Origin: a virus
Length of the DNA stretch: 47,887 nucleotides
IMG/VR virus record: IMGVR_UViG_3300029286_000066
Location: 1 to 47,887 of that record
Reading direction: 5' to 3' (one strand)
The position numbers and the translations under genes were made by a program. Positions 1 through 7,280 of this stretch are shown here, in pieces; positions within the stretch are counted from its first letter, which is position 1; each line of letters opens with the position of its first letter. The notes under the pieces are model-generated. The model made no database searches and was not told where the DNA came from. It worked only from the letters and a program-made list of their open reading frames with translations.

Positions 1-165
1 GTGTTTTGGCGGGAACATTAGTGGGGTATCTTAGTGCGAAATGTGAGCAAATTTTGGCCTATTATTTTGGAAGTAGCAAGGGAAGTCAGGAGAAAACGCT
101 ATTGCTATCACGAGCGGAGCCGGTGAAGTAAGTCCCGTCCAAATATTTGACGAATCTCGCCCTCA

Positions 166-345
166 TCACGAACTGGTGGGGGTTTCCTTCCTCCATTCAT
201 CCATCGTCCTCGGTGTAGTGTCCGCGCTGGCCCGCGTCTCCCATGTCCAGTAGCTGCGGCAGCAGGGGCAGTAGTAGCTTGATCCACCTGTGCAATCCAG
301 TGCAGGGTTCATAGCGTATCCGCAATTAGGGCAGAGGTTGGTCAT
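166..345 (-). CDS. Small zinc-ribbon protein (59 aa)
   Basis: Two cysteine pairs, CPNCGYA near the N-terminus and CPCCRSY around residues 28-34, are spaced as in a zinc ribbon. The rest is short and polar. The ATG lies 5-10 nt after an AGGAGGG ribosome binding site and overlaps the stop of the upstream gene (ATGA), so the two are translationally coupled. This is the last gene before the end of the window; downstream of it (positions 1-165) I see no coding region. Function unknown; zinc binding is inferred from the cysteines only. Confidence 0.6.
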   Translation of the reverse strand: MTNLCPNCGYAMNPALDCTGGSSYYCPCCRSYWTWETRASADTTPRTMDEWRKETPTSS

Positions 346-650
346 TTGGCCCTCCTTACGCTTCCCTTTTCAGTAATATGATACAGAATACCAGTCCCGA
401 TATAGCCATTGGTAAGTTTCCTGCACCGACCATTCTTGCCATTACAAGGGGAGTACTCGGTGCATTGATTTCCGCATGAGTCATTGGAGTAAACAAATTC
501 ACCCTCAGATTTGCACCACATCATCTCGCCACCTATTTCCCGCTTCATGCCCTCGACGACTACAGGTTTCCCATCATCATGAGCAACATCCTGCCACCAG
601 GAGAGGGGAAATAACATCCCTTCTTCCTCTGGGCGTCCGTATAGTTTCAT
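342..650 (-). CDS. Hypothetical cysteine-rich protein (102 aa)
   Basis: The start at 650 is chosen because a GGGAGGAAGA ribosome binding site sits directly before it; an in-frame ATG further upstream (671) lacks one. The first half is a mixed tryptophan-containing segment, and the middle has several cysteines (WCKSEG, SCGNQC, SPCNG, GRC) that could bind metal. It ends in a basic tail and its stop overlaps the next start. Between 740 and 653 there is also an open stretch in another frame ending ...KWFGWEEE, with only a poor GTG start; I do not call it. No family recognised. Confidence 0.6.
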   Translation of the reverse strand: MKLYGRPEEEGMLFPLSWWQDVAHDDGKPVVVEGMKREIGGEMMWCKSEGEFVYSNDSCGNQCTEYSPCNGKNGRCRKLTNGYIGTGILYHITEKGSVRRAK

Positions 651-714
651 TCTTCCTCCCATCCGAACCACTTAGCCACCGCCTCAAGAAGTGCACCAGA
701 GGTGGTGATGTATG

Positions 715-1122
715 CTACTGCGATTCTCCTACACACTGCATCTGATTCTGCAATGCAGACTTTAGTCCTGCATTTTCGAGGGTAGGGGCAGCAACCTTCT
801 TCTCTGCCCTATACACATACTCATCATACCCTGTGCGAGTGCGGTTCAGGTCGGATTGAAGGGAGGCGTTTTCTTTGTCTTTTCTTTGTATTTCGTCAAA
901 ATACTGTGTCTGTAGATTTTCAAATTGACGAGCAAGAATCATATTCCTTCCCGCAAGAGCAGCATTCTCCTTATCCAACTCCACGCACTTCTCAATAGCG
1001 AGCCTCAGCTCCGCCAGCGCCTTGTCCCCGTTGTCAACGGCTTCCCGATACAAATCCCAGATGTTTTTGTTTGTGTCTGGATGCCGCCATTTGTTGCTCT
1101 TAGGTGTTCCAAGTTTGTCCAT
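715..1122 (-). CDS. Coiled-coil protein (135 aa)
   Basis: After a short basic N-terminus (KSNKWRHPDTNK), residues about 25-130 are almost continuously heptad-like and rich in E, K, L, A and Q (AELRLAIEKCVELDKE, ENASLQSDLNR), which predicts a long coiled coil. Such proteins are common in phage early regions, and sequence alone gives no function. It follows the preceding gene by 3 nt, in the same operon. Confidence 0.65.
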   Translation of the reverse strand: MDKLGTPKSNKWRHPDTNKNIWDLYREAVDNGDKALAELRLAIEKCVELDKENAALAGRNMILARQFENLQTQYFDEIQRKDKENASLQSDLNRTRTGYDEYVYRAEKKVAAPTLENAGLKSALQNQMQCVGESQ

Positions 1123-1125
1123 CTC

Positions 1126-1353
1126 TCAGCCTCCTATTTTCCTGCGAAATTCATGCACATCTCTTTGTATTGCGGTCACTGTCGTTACTGCGCAAGGATA
1201 TTTGACCAATAAATTCTTAGCGCACTGCTTTGCTGAGTTCAGATCGCTGTAGAAGGAGAAGAAAGTCTTTTCACCTTCTGTTTCCTTGAACCACACCTCG
1301 AAAACCCGTTTGTATTTGAAGCATATATAACTTATTTCTGGTTTCTTCATCAT
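1126..1353 (-). CDS. Hypothetical protein (75 aa)
   Basis: The start at 1353 (or the adjacent in-frame ATG at 1350) follows AAGGAGGG. A longer reading from 1416 would run back through the structured leader and is rejected. The protein is mixed alpha/beta in appearance (ISYICFKYKRVFEVWF, then TFFSFYSDLNSAKQCAKN) and resembles short phage proteins that modify or read a bulk substrate, but I recognise no family. It is preceded by an unusually structured 179-nt spacer. Confidence 0.6.
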   Translation of the reverse strand: MMKKPEISYICFKYKRVFEVWFKETEGEKTFFSFYSDLNSAKQCAKNLLVKYPCAVTTVTAIQRDVHEFRRKIGG

Positions 1354-1366
1354 TCCCTCCTTAAAG

Positions 1367-1529
1367 TAGCCACGGTGCAGGGTTGTACGACTCTTACCCT
1401 TGCTTATCAGCCTCACCCTTTCGGGACCGTGGCTATGCTCTATGCAACCCCAGTGCGGCTATACAATGCCTGACTTAACATCCGGTCAGCCCTGCGTCAC
1501 GTCCGAGACGACACCGTTGACTGGGGTTG
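1367..1529 (-). ncRNA. Two-domain structured 5' leader RNA
   Basis: Two independent 10-bp perfect stems enclose the whole spacer. Domain 1 pairs 1520-1529 with 1445-1454 (CAACCCCAGT/ACTGGGGTTG) and contains hairpins CGTC-TCG-GACG (1500-1510) and CTGAC...GTCAG (1470-1489). Domain 2 pairs 1426-1435 with 1367-1376 (TAGCCACGGT/ACCGTGGCTA) and contains CCC-GAAA-GGG plus a GGGT...ACCC hairpin. It ends directly before the ribosome binding site of the gene at 1353 and begins right after the stop at 1533. It does not match the twister consensus found elsewhere in this window and I recognise no known class. It could be a riboswitch, another ribozyme or a protective leader. Confidence 0.5.
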
Positions 1530-1532
1530 TGC

Positions 1533-1724
1533 TTATGTGTTATCAACATCTGAATCATCTCCACCACAGAAGTAGCACTTATACATCTTTGCAACTGGAT
1601 TTCCGCAAAGACCACATTCCCTAGTCGGTATAAAATTTCTTAGCAACTCCGCTTCTCGCAACTGCCAAGCTAATCCTCCTACTTCAATTGACTTATATCC
1701 TTTTATCTTTGTGGTTCGTTTCAT
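1533..1724 (-). CDS. Small zinc-ribbon protein (63 aa)
   Basis: Two CxxC pairs, CGLCGNP and CYFCGGD near residues 37-54, define a zinc ribbon behind a basic N-terminus (MKRTTKIKGYK). The acidic tail (DDSDVDN) is typical of small phage regulators or adaptor proteins. The ATG has an AAAGGAA ribosome binding site. Function unknown. Confidence 0.55.
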   Translation of the reverse strand: MKRTTKIKGYKSIEVGGLAWQLREAELLRNFIPTRECGLCGNPVAKMYKCYFCGGDDSDVDNT

Positions 1725-1884
1725 ACAATTCCTTTATCAGTTTAATGATCCCCACCTGGCGAGATTCTGAATTCCATTAGAGAATCTCCTTATCCGCTGC
1801 GGATTTTATACATCTTTAGATGTTTCCGCTATCTCTGCCACGATAAACCAATCATCATACTACAAGTCGAGACAAGGGGTTGTT
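1725..1884 (-). other. Non-coding spacer with three hairpins
   Basis: This 160-nt spacer lacks a credible gene. On the minus strand it carries, in order, ACATC-TAAA-GATGT (1810-1823), ATCC...GGAT (1792-1804) and an 8-bp stem GAGATTCT...AGAATCTC (1761-1788), then AAAGGAA before the gene at 1724. An 11-codon reading frame (MEFRISPGGDH) lies inside the last hairpin with an AAGGAG ahead of it; I treat it as unproven. A tRNA was considered and rejected (no T-loop). Confidence 0.45.
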
Positions 1885-2055
1885 TTAATCATCTGATGCT
1901 ATTCCTTTTCCAGTTTCATAAATTAACACACAAGAAGCTTTGTGGTTAAAATCATGAATGTCTGAAATAAACAAAGTAGTTGTAGGGTGGTTACCTACAA
2001 TATCAGCGTCATCATTAAAGTCTTTAAGGATTTTAAGCAATTCTTTTTTCGTCAT
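1885..2055 (-). CDS. Hypothetical protein (56 aa)
   Basis: The start at 2055 (MTKKELLKILKDF) is preferred over a longer frame that would read into the overlapping gene with an unlikely hydrophobic N-terminus. A helical N-terminus (KELLKILKDFNDDADIV) is followed by strands and an acidic end. This pattern is common in small phage proteins of the 'KELLE.L...D.D.PV.' type. The start overlaps the end of the Nmad1-like gene by 23 nt. No function assigned. Confidence 0.55.
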   Translation of the reverse strand: MTKKELLKILKDFNDDADIVGNHPTTTLFISDIHDFNHKASCVLIYETGKGIASDD

Positions 2056-2380
2056 TGGTTTTTCCTTTTTCGTCAATAACAAGGCCCTCAAACAAAAGCA
2101 AGTAATTAATGACATCAGAAATCTTGTCATCAATCAGTGTTTCCGTAGGGAGGATCCCTTCTGCCGCATGATCGAGCATGTCTATGAGAGAAACTAAGTG
2201 TTTATTAAACATGCCGCTTAGAGCGTGAATGGGGGTTACGTTCCGAATGATTCCAGTCCGTTTAAAATTATGAAATCTATCTTCATCATTTCCATACTCC
2301 ACATTTTTGCTTTCAAGTAAATCTGCACAATGCTTTAATCTCGGATGAACAATTTTATCCATGAATTCTTGGTCTGTCAT
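2033..2380 (-). CDS. Nmad1 / DUF1599 family protein
   Basis: The sequence VEYGNDEDRFHNFKR at residues 27-41, followed by a conserved helix-helix region (SGMFNKHLVSLIDML) and KISDVINYLLLFEGLV near the end, matches the DUF1599 family, renamed Nucleotide-modification-associated domain 1. The name comes from its genomic association with modified-base systems. Its biochemical role is not established, and the fold is thought to be all-helical and related to MazG-like NTP pyrophosphohydrolases. Its presence fits the 7-deazaguanine cluster at 18-23 kb, although it lies 16 kb away. Full length for the family (115 aa). Confidence 0.75.
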   Translation of the reverse strand: MTDQEFMDKIVHPRLKHCADLLESKNVEYGNDEDRFHNFKRTGIIRNVTPIHALSGMFNKHLVSLIDMLDHAAEGILPTETLIDDKISDVINYLLLFEGLVIDEKGKTNDEKRIA

Positions 2381-2622
2381 TTAACTTCTCCTTTCAACAA
2401 AGCTATTTCTGCTTCAAGTTCTTTAATCCTTTCCCTTGCTTTATACAGAGGAGTTTGTTTTGCATTTTCACGTTCCCGATCTACACTTCTTTGAAGTCTT
2501 TTTTCATAAGATTCCGGATGATGTACTTTGCAGTAATCGTCTTTCCATTCCGGTTTTGTACACTTATGCTGATGGAAAGAACCAAATCTTCCAGAACCTG
2601 AAACCATTTCTTTACACGGCAT
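2377..2622 (-). CDS. Small zinc-binding coiled-coil protein (81 aa)
   Basis: The N-terminal half holds cysteines and histidines (MPCKEM, HQHKC, DDYCKVHHP) arranged like a small Zn finger. The second half is a basic-to-acidic coiled coil (YKARERIKELEAEIALLKGE). The start overlaps the C-half of the SbcC gene by 11 nt, so it is translationally coupled to the recombination operon. It may be an accessory to the SbcCD proteins, but that rests on position only. Confidence 0.55.
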   Translation of the reverse strand: MPCKEMVSGSGRFGSFHQHKCTKPEWKDDYCKVHHPESYEKRLQRSVDRERENAKQTPLYKARERIKELEAEIALLKGEVK

Positions 2623-3211
2623 TTATCGTTACCTCCCCTTTATTGTTTTCAATATTAAAAACTTTGTCGGAATTACTTATTATTTCTGGAATATGGGAAA
2701 CAATAATTAACTGGATTCCGAGTTTGTCAGAAATCATTTTAAGCATTTCTGAACCTTTTTCTTGCAAATCTCGGGATAGAAACTTAAAAGGTTCATCCAA
2801 AAGTAAAGATTTGCGAGAAGGTTTAAGAGCCCATGTGGCAGATCGTAATGCAAAAGAAGCAACATCTAAAGCTCCTCCTCCTGCTATAGACACAGGGCCA
2901 CCATCGTTTCCGTCTTTGCGAAAGATAAGATCCGCTTCAGTTTTGTTCCGTCTTTGTGTGAATTGCAAAATGAATTCATACGGATCAGGAAACACCGCTG
3001 CTAAAGCCATTGTTACTAGATTGCTGATGTGAAATTCAATTTGCTTCTGTGTAGTTTCAGCAACAATTTGGATGTAAGCCCGAACCTTTTGACAATCTTC
3101 CAAGTATCTTTCTTTATCTTTCAGTTTTATTTCCGTAAATGTAAGTTGCTCAATGTATAAATCATATTGGGCTTTTGCTCTTATGTATCGGTTACGGTAT
3201 TCTTTTACCAT
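2612..3211 (-). CDS. SbcC/Rad50-like ATPase, C-terminal half
   Basis: This 199-residue protein is the carboxy half of an SMC/Rad50-type ATPase. Residues 1-60 are coiled coil. A glycine-rich signature segment (AGGGALDVASFALR, about 110-123) stands where ABC signature LSGGE would be. Walker B is SLLLDEPFKFLS (about 134-145), and the switch histidine lies in IIVSHIPEI (about 169-177). It has no Walker A; that is in the separate gene at 4764-5867. The two must associate to form an ATP site, with the SbcD-like nuclease encoded between them. In T4 gp46 and SbcC the halves are one polypeptide. Confidence 0.8.
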   Translation of the reverse strand: MVKEYRNRYIRAKAQYDLYIEQLTFTEIKLKDKERYLEDCQKVRAYIQIVAETTQKQIEFHISNLVTMALAAVFPDPYEFILQFTQRRNKTEADLIFRKDGNDGGPVSIAGGGALDVASFALRSATWALKPSRKSLLLDEPFKFLSRDLQEKGSEMLKMISDKLGIQLIIVSHIPEIISNSDKVFNIENNKGEVTINAV

Positions 3212-3444
3212 TCTGCAATCTCCCTAAGAGATTTATAATCCTCTTGAATGACCATAGTGATCGTGTTTTCTTCCTTTGCCAATTTAGCAATTTCTTTCTC
3301 TACTTGTTCCATAGAAGAAAGTTTGTATGTGTTTTTTAACTGGGTTAAAGTCTCTTGTTCCCTGCCGTCAAGTTTGGCAATATTAGTCCTTGCTGAGTCT
3401 ATTCCCTTTTTTAATTCGGACAGGTCCTTTATTATCGCTTCCAC
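3205..3444 (-). CDS. Coiled-coil segment protein, probable part of split SbcC
   Basis: A 79-residue, nearly pure coiled coil (LKKGIDSARTNIAKLDG, MEQVEKEIAKLAKEE). It starts at GTG 3444 behind AAAGGAGG and ends overlapping the start of the SbcC C-half (ATGGTAA). Its composition and position suggest it supplies part of the coiled-coil arm that would normally link zinc hook and C-terminal ATPase half. It has no CxxC hook. That role is inference. Confidence 0.6.
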   Translation of the reverse strand: MEAIIKDLSELKKGIDSARTNIAKLDGREQETLTQLKNTYKLSSMEQVEKEIAKLAKEENTITMVIQEDYKSLREIAEW

Positions 3445-3658
3445 ATTTTCCTCCTTTATGCATGAGATTAGGATTTAAAAGATATTTGATGGTTACTCTA
3501 CCGTATTTGCTTTCTAACCAATCAATCAGATTTTGATAAGGTTGTCCTACAAATCTGTGAAAGATAGGGGCAGCAAATCGAATGATGTTCTTTTCATCCG
3601 CTTCTATTCTTACTGTAGCAAATGAGCAGGAGATCCAAAGACATTTCATGTCATACAA
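3383..3658 (-). CDS. Hypothetical protein within the SbcCD operon (91 aa)
   Basis: It starts at 3658 (or 3649) behind AGAAGGAG and overlaps the end of the SbcD gene. Early residues CLWISCSFATVRIEAD look beta-rich. The segment FVGQPYQNLIDWLESKYGRVTIKYL is more protein-like than the basic tail. The last 20 codons run over the ribosome binding site and start of the next gene (62-nt overlap), which is unusual and may mean the true end has been altered. No family recognised. Confidence 0.5.
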   Translation of the reverse strand: MYDMKCLWISCSFATVRIEADEKNIIRFAAPIFHRFVGQPYQNLIDWLESKYGRVTIKYLLNPNLMHKGGKCGSDNKGPVRIKKGNRLSKD

Positions 3659-4539
3659 CTCCTTCTGATTTTAACTAATTCAAGCGGGATATTATTTGCC
3701 TTTTCATATTCAATCAGATTGTCGGCAAAGTTTAATCCCATCTCCTTGTGCAGAGCAAGTCCTTCAACAAATGCTTCCAACTTCTCATTGCGTTTTTCCG
3801 TCTTTAATTTCTTTTCGATGTCAAATACCTCAGCCCAATCTTTAATCGGAATGAAATGTTTTTCATACGTTCTAGTTTCTGTATCAAAAAGGCAATAGAA
3901 AGGTTTATGTTCTATTTGGTCAATCTTGGAACGCATGAGACTTCCACAATTGATAAGATGTCTTGTTTCCGGGGTATCTGCATTTAAGACGGTGAAAGAT
4001 TTATGATTGTCCCCTGAAAAAATAGCATCAAACTTATGCTTTTGCAGGAATTGTGCGGCAAGATCATATCCTTTATCCTTTTCCCATTCTTGTTCGCAAC
4101 TGCCAACAATCATCCGATGTATAAGAAGTATATTAAAACCGGTTGTTGTTATCTTAGGAATATTTTCCTCAAAAGAAGCTCCGTAAAGATAAACATTTTC
4201 ACCAAGATGAATAGGTTTTCTTACAATGTGAAAGTCGTCAAGAGCTGTTTCTAAAGCATCAAGAGGAGTATTTCCTATATTTCTATACTTCATATCGTGC
4301 TGCCCTCGGATAGCGTAGATAGTAGCCCCTCTGAAATAGGAGCACAGTTTTCTCCAATATAAGTAGCTTAAAAAAGGAGTATCTGTAAAGTCTCCAGGCT
4401 GAAGGATGGGATATAGATCCTTAGTTGCTTTTAAGATGCTACTTATTTTGCTAAATTGCTCTGCCGGATAATTATCTATCCTACTTTCTGGTGTTTTATC
4501 TGTGCAATGAAGGTCCCCGGTCACGATTAACTGCATCAT
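3646..4539 (-). CDS. sbcD: SbcD/Mre11-like nuclease (T4 gp47 type)
   Basis: A calcineurin-like metallophosphoesterase with its motifs in order: GDLHCTD (8-14), GDFTD (about 49-53), GQHDMK (about 79-84), IHRM (about 140) and SGDNHKS (about 176). These residues bind two Mn ions and cut DNA ends. Length (297 aa) is close to T4 gp47 (about 340). The protein should pair with the split Rad50-like ATPase to process double-strand ends for recombination-dependent replication. It lies between the N-half (4764-5867) and C-half (2612-3211) of that ATPase. Confidence 0.9.
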   Translation of the reverse strand: MMQLIVTGDLHCTDKTPESRIDNYPAEQFSKISSILKATKDLYPILQPGDFTDTPFLSYLYWRKLCSYFRGATIYAIRGQHDMKYRNIGNTPLDALETALDDFHIVRKPIHLGENVYLYGASFEENIPKITTTGFNILLIHRMIVGSCEQEWEKDKGYDLAAQFLQKHKFDAIFSGDNHKSFTVLNADTPETRHLINCGSLMRSKIDQIEHKPFYCLFDTETRTYEKHFIPIKDWAEVFDIEKKLKTEKRNEKLEAFVEGLALHKEMGLNFADNLIEYEKANNIPLELVKIRRSCMT

Positions 4540-4545
4540 TTCCTC

Positions 4546-4767
4546 CTATTCTATGACAATATCAAAATCAGATCGGTATTTCTTTTCAAGCAACGCCATT
4601 CGATATAGAGTCGGGTGACGATTTTCAACGAATTCCTGGTCGGCCAACCATCCGAGGTAAGAATTTGGAACATCGGCAAGAAGTTCCCCGGAATATTTCC
4701 CAAATGGTAATTTAACATCTCTGTATTTTTTCTTAGCCTCAATAGCTTTTTCCTGTTCCGTTGTCAT
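4546..4767 (-). CDS. DUF3820-like protein
   Basis: The core DVKLPFGKYSGELLADVP, then SYLGWLADQEF, matches the short DUF3820 motif 'PFGKYKGK...LIPDSYLRWL', also found appended to exonuclease X-type proteins. The 73-residue protein overlaps the SbcC N-half stop by 4 nt. In other phages this domain occurs near DnaQ-like exonucleases. Its role is unknown; a DNA-binding accessory to end processing is a guess. Confidence 0.7.
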   Translation of the reverse strand: MTTEQEKAIEAKKKYRDVKLPFGKYSGELLADVPNSYLGWLADQEFVENRHPTLYRMALLEKKYRSDFDIVIE

Positions 4768-5867
4768 AACTCCTCCATAATGGCTGCTACTTTATTTTCA
4801 TCAATTACGGTTCCGCATGTTGGACAAATCTTTGCTTCCAATAATAAATCAGCATAAGAAATTTGCAAAGCTTCTTTCTTATCTATTTCCGTTTGTCTGG
4901 TCTTTTGAATATTTGTTAAGACCAAATAAGCAGAGGAAATCTTTTGTTTCCTTTCCCTAAGCACTTTTAAAGTTTCAATCTTTGCCTGAATCACATTGTA
5001 ATGAGGTTCTAATTCAATCCAAGCATTGTCTTCTTCTTTTGCTTCTTGGATTCGTTTGTAAGAGTTAAGGATGTTTTCCAATCCTTGTCTCTTTTGTTTC
5101 AATAAAGAAACTTCAGTAATCTTTTCCATCAATAGATTAACGGGAACTTCTAAATCAAGGAAAGGAAGCAGTCTCTGCCGCTCTGTTTTAATATTTGTGA
5201 GTGTTGATACGCATTTTGTTAGATCGTTCAAGGAAGACGCTATTCCCGACGCTACCGCTTCATTTTTTTCAATAGAAGTGATCAATTTTTCGATCTTGTC
5301 TAAGTTAGCAAACTTTTCCAGTTCTTTTTCTATACCATCTCTTTCAGATTTGAGCATAGAAATCTGACCAGTAGTTTCTCGGATTTTGCTATTGATGTTT
5401 TTAAACATGGTATCAATGATGTCTAATCCGATTAACTCATTTAACTTACGGGCTACTTCCCCCGGAGAATCTTGCAATAGAAAATAAGATTGATGTTGAG
5501 TCTGGATGTTTCCTTCAGGCAAATTCAATGCTTGTTTGATTTCTTCCGGAACATCTGTCTTGATCGCAGAGAAAGATTGATCTACTCCGTCTTTTGTCAA
5601 TAAATAAGTATTCTTTCCGTTCTCTCTTGTTAAGGCAACGGAAGCATTATCAAGAGTTATTTCAACAGCAATGTCATCTTTAGGAGAAGCATCCCAATTC
5701 TTGAAAGCATCTCCTGTAGGACGGTTAGTCATTGCCCACTGCATTGATCTCATTACAGCCGTTTTACCAGCGTCTGACTGCCCAGTAATAACATTTACCC
5801 CAGGAACAAAATCAAAATGAGATTCTTTATGGGCTTGGAAATTCAATATGTCTAAGGATTTTATCAT
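4764..5867 (-). CDS. sbcC: SbcC/Rad50-like ATPase, N-terminal half with zinc hook
   Basis: It starts with the typical Rad50 N-terminus (MIKSLDILNFQAH) and carries Walker A GQSDAGKTAVMR at about 29-40 and a Q-loop-like QSYFLLQDSPGE near 120. Then comes coiled coil with long E/K/L segments, and a zinc hook CPTCG at about 349-353, only 15 residues from the end. The chain therefore stops exactly at the hook, where a normal Rad50 would turn back; Walker B and signature motifs are in the gene at 2612-3211. The clean stop and overlap with the next gene argue that it is a natural split, not sequence damage. Confidence 0.85.
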   Translation of the reverse strand: MIKSLDILNFQAHKESHFDFVPGVNVITGQSDAGKTAVMRSMQWAMTNRPTGDAFKNWDASPKDDIAVEITLDNASVALTRENGKNTYLLTKDGVDQSFSAIKTDVPEEIKQALNLPEGNIQTQHQSYFLLQDSPGEVARKLNELIGLDIIDTMFKNINSKIRETTGQISMLKSERDGIEKELEKFANLDKIEKLITSIEKNEAVASGIASSLNDLTKCVSTLTNIKTERQRLLPFLDLEVPVNLLMEKITEVSLLKQKRQGLENILNSYKRIQEAKEEDNAWIELEPHYNVIQAKIETLKVLRERKQKISSAYLVLTNIQKTRQTEIDKKEALQISYADLLLEAKICPTCGTVIDENKVAAIMEEL

Positions 5868-6427
5868 AATGCACTCCGAATATCTGGGACATATTCAAAA
5901 AAGTTTGCTAAAGGCATGATCATACAGACAAAAACATCTGCGGATACTTGCACATAGTCACCGTAATATCCACCGAAATAAGACTTCAAAAAATCAAAAT
6001 ATTCAATTGTGAACATGATGCACGGAGTTCTTCCGTTTCTTCTGAAGATTAAGATGGGTTGTCGAAGAGTCAATTCAGCATCCCGATAACATTGTTCCCA
6101 CATCTTTTGCAATACAGGGGTTTTTTGTCGAGAATCCATGAAGTCAAGTAAGTCCCATCTTATGACACCAGTATCTGTCTTTTTACCGTAACCTGTTTTG
6201 ATTTCAATAGACCATTTTTTCATCAATGGTTCACCGATAGGATCCGAAGCAGTTATGTCCCCTCCCTGCATGACGGTGTCTTTACCTGTTTTTCTTCTTA
6301 CGGTAAATCTGCCCCCGGATGCTTGGGAACGCCAGAAAACATCATCTCTTTTACCTTCAGTCCACCATTTGGATAGGAGAACCGCGACCTCTCTCTCGAA
6401 ACCACCCCCCCGTGCTTTACTTCCCAT
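5864..6427 (-). CDS. PD-(D/E)XK-like nuclease, resolvase-like
   Basis: The start at 6427 (MGSKARGGGFERE) follows AGGAGAATAGTG; longer upstream readings lie inside the exonuclease gene. Key pattern: GFEREVAVLLSKWW (E near 11), GGDITASDP (D near 62) and WSIEIKTGYG (E-x-K near 77). This is the E...D...ExK arrangement of the PD-(D/E)XK fold as in Hjc-type Holliday-junction resolvases and penton-like restriction enzymes. It sits between the flap exonuclease and SbcC, so a recombination-intermediate nuclease is reasonable. The exact substrate cannot be read from the sequence. Confidence 0.65.
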   Translation of the reverse strand: MGSKARGGGFEREVAVLLSKWWTEGKRDDVFWRSQASGGRFTVRRKTGKDTVMQGGDITASDPIGEPLMKKWSIEIKTGYGKKTDTGVIRWDLLDFMDSRQKTPVLQKMWEQCYRDAELTLRQPILIFRRNGRTPCIMFTIEYFDFLKSYFGGYYGDYVQVSADVFVCMIMPLANFFEYVPDIRSAL

Positions 6428-7280
6428 CACTATTCTCCTTAAAAACAAATTCTTTCCACTGAGCAAGTCTGTCTTTTTCAAGAAAAGACCGGAAACCATA
6501 CTGTCCGCAGATCGTTTTGAACATGAAGAAAGACAAATCATCAGTCTTATTGAGTCGGACAATAGGAGTAGATTCAAATGGTAATCTGACTAATCTCTTA
6601 TTGAAATCAATCAACTTTTTGTTTTCCCGAATAGCTCGGTAAACTTTGCTGTTCATATTTAATTTTCTTGTCAAGTATTTGCAAGCGGTAATCTCTCCGA
6701 CACCGGGGACACCAGGAACACCATCAGAACTACATCCTCCTATTGCTTTTACTTCAGCCCATTCTTTAGGAGTAATCCGGAAGTCTTTCCAGAGATTAAA
6801 ATGGGTATAAGATTTCTTCTTTCTTGTGGAATACATGTAAACATTGTCTGAAAGAAGTTGGTACAAGTCTTCATCAGTGGAGATGATGGCAAACTGTTCA
6901 TTGGGATTATCATGAACAATACTAGCAATTACATCATCTCCTTCAAATCCGTCAATCATAAAGTTATTGGAAAATCCTAAAGAAGGAATAATATCTTCTC
7001 TGATTTCCTTGAATTGTTTGTAAGCAATGCCATCCAATTCTTTTTCTTCATCAGTTTTTTCTCGTCTACGAGCTTTCTTATAGTCGGGAAAGATTTCCAT
7101 TCTTAAAGACTTACGAGAATCCCAAACAAAAACAAATTCATTGGAGTCCATAGTCTTAGCGAGGGTGAGTATTTGTTGAAGAAAACCAAATACCACCCCC
7201 GTTTGTTTTTCTGCAAAGGATAGGTTGCCTAAACTATGCTTGCATTGATGTGCAATGGAATTAGCATCAACGAGTATCAT
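6417..7280 (-). CDS. 5'-3' exonuclease / flap endonuclease (RNase H-like, PIN/FEN)
   Basis: A 287-residue FEN-family nuclease. It opens with MILVDANSIAH (first Asp). VFVWDSRKSLRMEIFPDYKKAR holds the helical-clamp arginines. DGFEGDDVIA (about 109-118) and IISTDEDLYQLL (about 131-142) carry the metal-binding acidic clusters. GVPGVPGVGEITACKYL is the helix-hairpin-helix DNA-binding motif. It resembles T5 D15 and T4 RNase H and would remove RNA primers and flaps during lagging-strand synthesis. The polymerase here has its own 3'-5' but no 5'-3' nuclease domain, so this gene supplies it. Confidence 0.9.
   Translation of the reverse strand: MILVDANSIAHQCKHSLGNLSFAEKQTGVVFGFLQQILTLAKTMDSNEFVFVWDSRKSLRMEIFPDYKKARRREKTDEEKELDGIAYKQFKEIREDIIPSLGFSNNFMIDGFEGDDVIASIVHDNPNEQFAIISTDEDLYQLLSDNVYMYSTRKKKSYTHFNLWKDFRITPKEWAEVKAIGGCSSDGVPGVPGVGEITACKYLTRKLNMNSKVYRAIRENKKLIDFNKRLVRLPFESTPIVRLNKTDDLSFFMFKTICGQYGFRSFLEKDRLAQWKEFVFKENSDGK

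Noticed and set aside
476-745. Plus-strand reading frames, including long ones such as 2436-3032, 6198-6584 and 8640-9008
   Set aside because: They run opposite to strongly supported minus-strand genes, lack RBSs and have compositions typical of antisense shadows.
1740-1860. Possible tRNA gene
   Set aside because: GGC...GCC ends suggested an acceptor stem, but there is no T-loop, the anticodon arm loop is wrong and the stems pair better as independent hairpins.
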